Assembly (NCBI GenBank): GCA_009760855.2
Contig: WPIO01000032.1
Span: 1,591,001-1,655,000 of the forward strand
Direction of reading: 5' to 3'
Length of the DNA: 64,000 bases
From: Cristatella mucedo
Lineage: Eukaryota > Bryozoa > Phylactolaemata > Cristatellidae
The notes below the pieces were generated by a model. It saw nothing but the letters and a program-made list of their open reading frames with translations. It had not been told where the DNA came from and ran no database searches. This document shows, piece after piece, positions 58,641 through 64,000 of the stretch (the first letter of the stretch is position 1; each line of letters opens with the position of its first letter). Made by a program: the position numbers and the translations under genes.

Positions 58641-60157
58641 GTAACCTAAGGTTTGACTGGAAGCCCAGATGTGCAGATGAATAACGAGACAAGATGGTAG
58701 GTTAAAAAATATCTGCTCTAGTTCAAAATTACCTGAAAAAATAAGCGACCGATCATTCGAACCTGCAGGCATCGATTGATTGACAATCACCATCATTCAT
58801 ATAGGCTGCATACTACGACACCACTGTCTCACTGCTGTCAGTCAACAGTCCTTGCTCACAGAGAGCATTTAAGCTGAAACTAAAAGTGAAAGAGTCACAG
58901 CTCTCACCTCCCCATGCTTGCGATCACGACGATCAAAAAGATATTTTGAGTTCGATTGGCCTCGTAGTGAGAATACAAGCACCAAAAGCATTCTCCAAGA
59001 AACTCACGTACAGCCATCAGCTTGCAAGCAAGTGCATGTGGAGACGTGGACCGCTTCGCGATGCAAGCTTTACAAAGTGGCGGCAAATAGAAGCAGTTCC
59101 TTCTTGGCACACCCAACTGCTTTGCAATGCCTGACACGAGACGTCATCCTCGCTCTACTTGGGTCAATAGCTTCGTGTGGCAAAACGTTCGGCTCGGCAG
59201 GAGAAGCAGTCGCTGTTCTCGGAATGGGGGATTTTTCCTACTTTCACTTAGCTAGAAAGTTCCCTCCTCTAAGCCAGCGGCAGAGTGGTAGGCACCACAC
59301 CACACCGCCTTCTTTTACAACTAGCCTGAGGAGGAACAACAAAAAACAAGCAGGCAAGACGGTAAGATCCCAGTGTCGACACAGCGTGAATCAGACGATA
59401 ATTCCCATCATTTGGCGGCAGCATCGTGCCTCCCGAAAATTTTCGGAGCCGACTTGGCTGGACAGAGATGAGATTCGGTGCCGAGCATCACTCGCTGTTA
59501 AGCGAGTTACGTTTAGCGACTGCGGCACGCTCGGCTTCATCTACGTATGAGTTCAGGCCACTCAGACTAGCTGAAGGCTAGCTTCGATCAGCCGAAGAGA
59601 AGACTGCACACCCGCACGCTGCCACCTGGAAGCATCAACTTCACTGCTGCTTCCAGCAGACACGGCCGCCACACTGCCACTAGAGTCAATGTGGCTGGCT
59701 AGATGGGAGAGGGGGGGTTCACGGGACGTTTGTCTCCCGGGGGGAAGGGGAGGAAGGTCCAGAGACCCACTCCGAAAAGCAATCAAGAGCCGGCTCGTGC
59801 GAGGGTAGAAAGAGAGAGGGGTCCGAGGGAGAGCGACTCAGCACACGAGTTGGAGCAAGCGTTCGAAGTCTGTCAAACCGGCTGCACAGTTCACAACCAG
59901 TGAGCTCCTCAAGAAACTGGATTTCCTCACAACGAGTGCGAGAAAACGCTCACGTTACAAGAATGCTGAAAATATAGCATATCTATCATTCCCTGTGAGA
60001 ATTAGGGTAATTCTCAAATTAGCTGGAGTAGGAAGCTTGTTGGCCGACTGGTACCGATCATTGCATGCACGCATAAGCACACCAACCATACTGCCAATAG
60101 ATTAAATGTAAGCGGTAAGGAACAAAAGAAAGCAGAATGCACTTTCAACACGGCTTG

Positions 60158-60160
<3 letters not shown>
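58641..60160. other. Intergenic DNA, no gene recognised
   Basis: The longest open frame (58,918-59,550 plus, 210 residues) matches nothing I know and has no clear domain. No repeat seen. Confidence 0.35.
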
Positions 60161-60162
<2 letters not shown>

Positions 60163-60247
<85 letters not shown>

Positions 60248-60382
60248 ACACACACACCCAGAGAGAGACAGATAGATAGAGACTGTCAGGCAGATAGAGA
60301 CAGAGAGATAGAGACAGACAGACAGATAGAGACAGACAGGCAGATAGAGACAGACAGACAGATATAGACATACAGACAGAGA
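60163..60382. repeat. (GA)n-(CA)n-(GACA/GATA)n compound microsatellite
   Basis: Pure GA to about 60,244, a short CA run, then GACAGATAGAGACAGACAG-type units with a roughly 24-bp higher-order period to about 60,382. Confidence 0.96.
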
Positions 60383-60511
60383 ATCGCTCCAAATGCCACT
60401 GAAGCTGCCTGGGGCCGGCCGACCCGGCGGAGGCACGGTAAGGTCGAAAGTCAAAAGCTGGCAACCCGAAGCTTGCACCGCTGCACTTCGGCTGCGGTTA
60501 CAACAGCCTCT

Positions 60512-61777
60512 TCAAAAGCAGCCAGCACGCGACTGCGAATGTGGCTTACCGACGACGGCTGCCTTGACTATCACTAAGGGCGCCGTCAAAACGGCGGCCA
60601 CCGCCCATGCCCAGCCGGTCCATTCGATCCCGTCGTGGTACAGCAGGTAATTCCACAACGCTCCAGCTGCTGCCGGAGCTGCCGCTTTTGGAGGCGCTGC
60701 CGCTACCTCTGCCGCTGCCGCCGCCACTTCGGCTGCTCCTGCCTGGTCCTTGCCATCGACGGCTTTGCCGCAGCCGCCGCCATCGGGCTTGCAGCGAGCA
60801 GAGAGCGCCGAGTTGACGACGGCAAGAAACAGCCACCAGAGCACGGCGGCTGTGTCCGCGTAGCTCAGCAGAGCCAAGCTCGCGAAGCACTCGGTGCTGA
60901 CGCCCTGCAGGTCGTGCGACGCACCTAGGCATTCGACGAAACCGCAACCGGAATTCAATGCATCGGCAATTTTTTGGCAATCAGCCACCCAGCGACAAAC
61001 GGATGCTCAGCAAATTGACGCATCCAAGAGCAGCGAGTGGAGCGAGCGACCGATCGCAGGAAACGTCGGCGTCGGCGAGCCGCCAGCAGCTGGGGGGTAA
61101 GGGTGCCAAGCCCGAGTCGCCATCAAAAAAGATGCACGCCGACAACGAGTCCAACGCACCTATCACGGCCTGACCTCGATACAAGCCACAGGCGAAGGAG
61201 CCCGGACCGCGAACGGCTCGCCATAGGCTGCAGGTGGCACTGATTGCTTGACACAGCAGCAGCCGCCGTACGACGTACAGTCTCTAAAAGATGACCGACG
61301 TACGATATCGTAAAACATGCACAAGACGACGTCGCGCGTGCGCCGAGCTGCCAGTGGTCCCCGAGCATGGTCGCGAGCAAAGCCCCGGTGCATCGAAGAT
61401 CTCGCGGGAAAGGCTTGGTGGTGGGGGCGCGGACGGCGGCGGCGTTGCTACAAAACTCGAGCCCGTTGGCCTCTTGGCTGGCGGCACGGCAGTTCGGGTG
61501 GAAGAACGGCAAAATGGAGGTCGGGAGAAGAAGGAAAAAACGTTTGCTCCTCCTACCTTGATGCTGCAGCGGCAGTCCTTCGTTGAAGCGAACAGCTTTT
61601 TGCCGAAAATCAGCAGACCGACGACTACGGTAAGGATCAGTGCCGTCGAAGCCGAGCTGGCCACCTGGATGGCATAGGCGAGCAGCTTTTCACGCTGCTC
61701 GTACAGCACGTCGGCAGCGCACAGCCGGTAGCATGGTCCGTCTGCTGCCATTACGATGTGCCCACGTTCGCTCATTC
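60512..61777 (-). CDS. Multi-pass membrane protein, loosely TMEM179-like, partial, multi-exon
   Basis: One exon is clear: 61,777-61,557, after acceptor CTTTTTTGCAG and before donor CAAG-GTAGGA. It reads MSERGHIVMAADGPCYRL, then a membrane helix (ASSASTALILTVVVGLLIFG) and KKLFASTKDCRCSIK. The exon starts in mid-codon, so an earlier exon exists and was not found. A second open stretch, about 61,000-60,512, reads ADCQKIADALNSG, a helix (TAAVLWWLFLAVVNSALS), an alanine-rich linker, another helix (WAWAVAAVLTAPLVIVKAAV) and a stop. Its acceptor and any exon between the two stretches are uncertain. The S-E-x-G-H start, a helix, a C-x-x-x-x motif and a last helix with W-L-F recall TMEM179 proteins of the secretory pathway. 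This is a weak resemblance, and another four-helix family is possible. Confidence 0.5.
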
Positions 61778-62786
61778 CTGCAAAAAAGAGCAGCCGAGGG
61801 TAGGCGCACTCGAGTAGCTCTTCTACTCACGAAGGCGGCCGAGGGACGCCGGCCGAGGGCCGCCGCCGGTCAGACACGCCAGCCGAGCAGCGCTACCGGC
61901 CAGGCAGGCACCCACTTGGGAGGCGGTCCACTGCACCAATGCCGCCAATGCCAACGTTTTAAAGCGACGCCATTAAAGTTCGTATACCCTTTGAAGTTCA
62001 GCCGCTCGGCGCCGGCCTTTGAAATCCAGCCGATTTAAAGACGGACGCTAGGCATAATTATATGGCTTGATTAGCACTAATTCCGAGCGCCCAGCGAGAC
62101 CCCACGAATTTCAGCGAACCAGCGCCACGTTTGCTCCGTCGCGTCGCGCTTCGAAAACATTTCCACCTCACTGGGTACGAGAAAAGACCTTGCCTGCCGA
62201 TCGCTATCGAATGAATGACAGTCCGAGGATGTGCAAACCGTGCGTAGCTCGACCTTTTTTTCACCCGGCTCGCTTCCTTAGGCAGCTTCAAGGGGCCGAC
62301 GCGGCTTCGAGCAGAGCGCGACCGACAGCATCACAGCGGGGGGGGGGGGGGCCTAGTGAGTGACAGCCGGCCGCTCCGCTCCCGTGAGCGCTGCTGGCCC
62401 TCGCCCCCCCCCCACGTGCGCGCACGTCTATTTGTGAGGCGGGGCGGCGAGGGTTGCCTTTCTGATGCAGTAGGCGCGTCCATGTAGCAACCGAACACTT
62501 CAACCGGGGTCGGGGGCGAGTGAGCACGACATCTAGCACTGTCTACCACGAGGAATTAGTTTCGGCCGCGGGCGTAGCGTCACAAGAATGGGCAGCTTTA
62601 AAAAAAAATGTCTCCCAGACATAGTCTGGCTTAGTGGGGGGGAGACGCGGCAGCTACTTTCCGATCGCACGCTCTCTTTTCCCAAGCAGCCGAGTAAGAA
62701 TACAGCCGTCAGTCTCTTAACCTTGCGAAGTCGGTGAACCTCGTTCGAGGTAGACTGACCTAGATGTGTAAAGCTGCTGACGAATA
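61778..62786. other. CpG-rich upstream region of the membrane-protein gene
   Basis: Should hold its first exon and promoter. G and C homopolymer runs occur at 62,338-62,350 and 62,405-62,413. I cannot identify the first exon. Confidence 0.35.
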
Positions 62787-63593
62787 CAGTTGTACCTCGG
62801 CTTACGTGTGCTTCGGCACACGAGTGCTTCGATATACAAGCTGCCTCTCGGCCGATTTTTCCGCTTTGAGTTGCGAGCTAAAATTCGGCTTACGTGCCTG
62901 CTTTCGATACTCTACCGCCGGCTGCCGCAGCGAACGTCCCTCTGGGTGCAGTTACTCAGGCCAATGAGGGTAGGGCAGCGAACGACGTTCCGTTGGAAGA
63001 CGCTGCCCTACGTCTCGGGCGTGACGCCAAGCGCAGGCCTGTTGGTTCGCTCCCAGACAGGCTCGAGCGAGCCATCGTGGTGCTTGGACGCACAAGATCG
63101 CCTGACTCCGGTGTTAAATCCGACTACGGCAAGAACAGCCAAGTATGTACTATTCTCTATTTAGGCAATATCATCGCGTGAGAGTTCATCGCATAATTGA
63201 TCAGTCCGCGTAAAGGGCCAGCCAATAAACTGAAAGCGAGAGCCCGGCCAAAAGGGCAAAACTCGGGGATACGATTCAGATATTCATTTCAGCCTTTCTC
63301 CTCTAACTCTATTAGCATCTTCAAGTCGTCTGATCTCCAAGTTACTCCTTTACGTTAGGATTAATAAAACATGTCTATTGCGACACATTCTATTGTATTA
63401 CTTTCAAAACATTATTCGTTATTTATAAGCACATCTTTTAATTTAAAAACATGGGGAAGAAATCGTAGCGTTTATTGGGAGTTCGGAACGGATTAATGGC
63501 ATTTCAATGGGGAATATTGATTTGACGTACGAGTAATTTGAGTTACGAGCTCCGGCACGGAACGGATTACACTCGTAAGTCGAGGTACCACTG
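62787..63593. mobile_element. Nonautonomous mariner-like element, 807 bp
   Basis: The left end CAGTTGTACCTCGGCTTACG and the inverted right end CAGTGGTACCTCGACTTACG match at 18 of 20 bases. TA dinucleotides flank both sides (62,785-62,786 and 63,594-63,595), as expected of Tc1/mariner target duplication. No transposase frame is found inside; the longest frame is 124 residues and unrelated. Confidence 0.8.
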
Positions 63594-63966
63594 TAGTTAC
63601 GACTCGGTAGGCGAGCAGCGAGAGTGGTTATAACCAGATATATCCGGCTATCCGTTGGCCCACAGCTGTCCACTGCCAAGCAGTCTCGCAGAAAGCAAGA
63701 CTTTGCGGCACAGAGACGTACATTGGGCAAACGAAAGGCCCACTTATACGTTAAAAGCTAGGCAAGAGGTGGTTACCACGGCAGCGAAGCGAGCCACGCC
63801 TGCTACAGGCACCCACTAGCCAACGTAGGCCATTCGAGCAGCAGCAGCAGCCTGTCAAGCTAAGCTCGAGTATGTGTGAGCAGTCGACAAGACCACGAGG
63901 ACCTAGAGGGATTTACGACGGAGAGTATCGTACACAGAGACACGGTACTCAAGTCTTGATGGAAAA

Positions 63967-64000
63967 CGAGAGACAGAGAGTGAGTGAGAGAGAGAGAGAG
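63967..64000. repeat. (GA)n microsatellite running off the window
   Basis: GA-rich run continuing to the last base. Confidence 0.9.

Noticed and set aside
58918-59550. 210-residue open frame (plus)
   Set aside because: No family, helix or domain can be recognised and a frame of this length can occur by chance in 64 kb; left as unproven.

Overview
This is a window of nuclear DNA from an animal, most likely an invertebrate (a protostome is my best guess). It has split genes with GT-AG introns, animal-specific families (a LIM-homeobox gene, dynein light chain LC8, a SPRING1/C12orf49 homologue), non-LTR retrotransposons of the CR1/Jockey/L2 type, tRNA-derived SINEs and very many long (TC/GA)n microsatellites. 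The Arrowhead-like homeodomain favours a protostome. Phylum cannot be fixed from this sequence alone.

Four protein-coding genes can be supported, all on the minus strand. An intact LC8 dynein light chain lies at 13,744-14,016. A two-exon homologue of the Golgi SREBP-pathway regulator SPRING1 lies at 21,613-23,336. A four-exon LIM-homeobox gene of the Arrowhead/Lhx6/8 class lies at 32,594-35,006; all exon phases and splice sites agree and give a 209-residue protein. A multi-exon, multi-pass membrane protein lies at about 60,512-61,777, loosely TMEM179-like, with its first exon not found. Several isolated stretches with coding character and splice sites (near 39.0, 42.1, 44.1, 48.8, 53.0 and 56.7 kb) are listed as low-confidence candidate exons.

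Most of the window is repeats. 1.3-4.7 kb: a nearly full-length, decayed LINE (family A) on the minus strand. 8.6-9.8 kb: a second LINE family (B). 10.05-12.33 kb: a diverged tandem array with a period of about 170 bp. 15.5-17.8 kb: two family-A copies head to head. 18-20 kb and 40-54 kb: many truncated LINE 3' ends and tRNA-derived SINEs. 36.9-37.1 kb: a 187-bp hAT MITE closely resembling the SPIN family known for horizontal transfer. 57.9-58.6 kb: another decayed LINE tail. 62.8-63.6 kb: a mariner-like nonautonomous element. GC-rich, CpG-rich stretches surround the SPRING1, LIM-homeobox and membrane-protein genes, and also occur near 12.7-13.1, 25.6-27.4, 29.9-31.3 and 56.3-57.1 kb.

The genes have unrelated functions (microtubule motor subunit, sterol regulation, transcription, membrane protein), so no operon or pathway cluster is implied. 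The most interesting biology is in the mobile DNA: the SPIN-like MITE, SINEs that appear to share the 3' hairpin of the resident LINE, and microsatellites growing from SINE tails or serving as a polypyrimidine tract at the SPRING1 splice acceptor.
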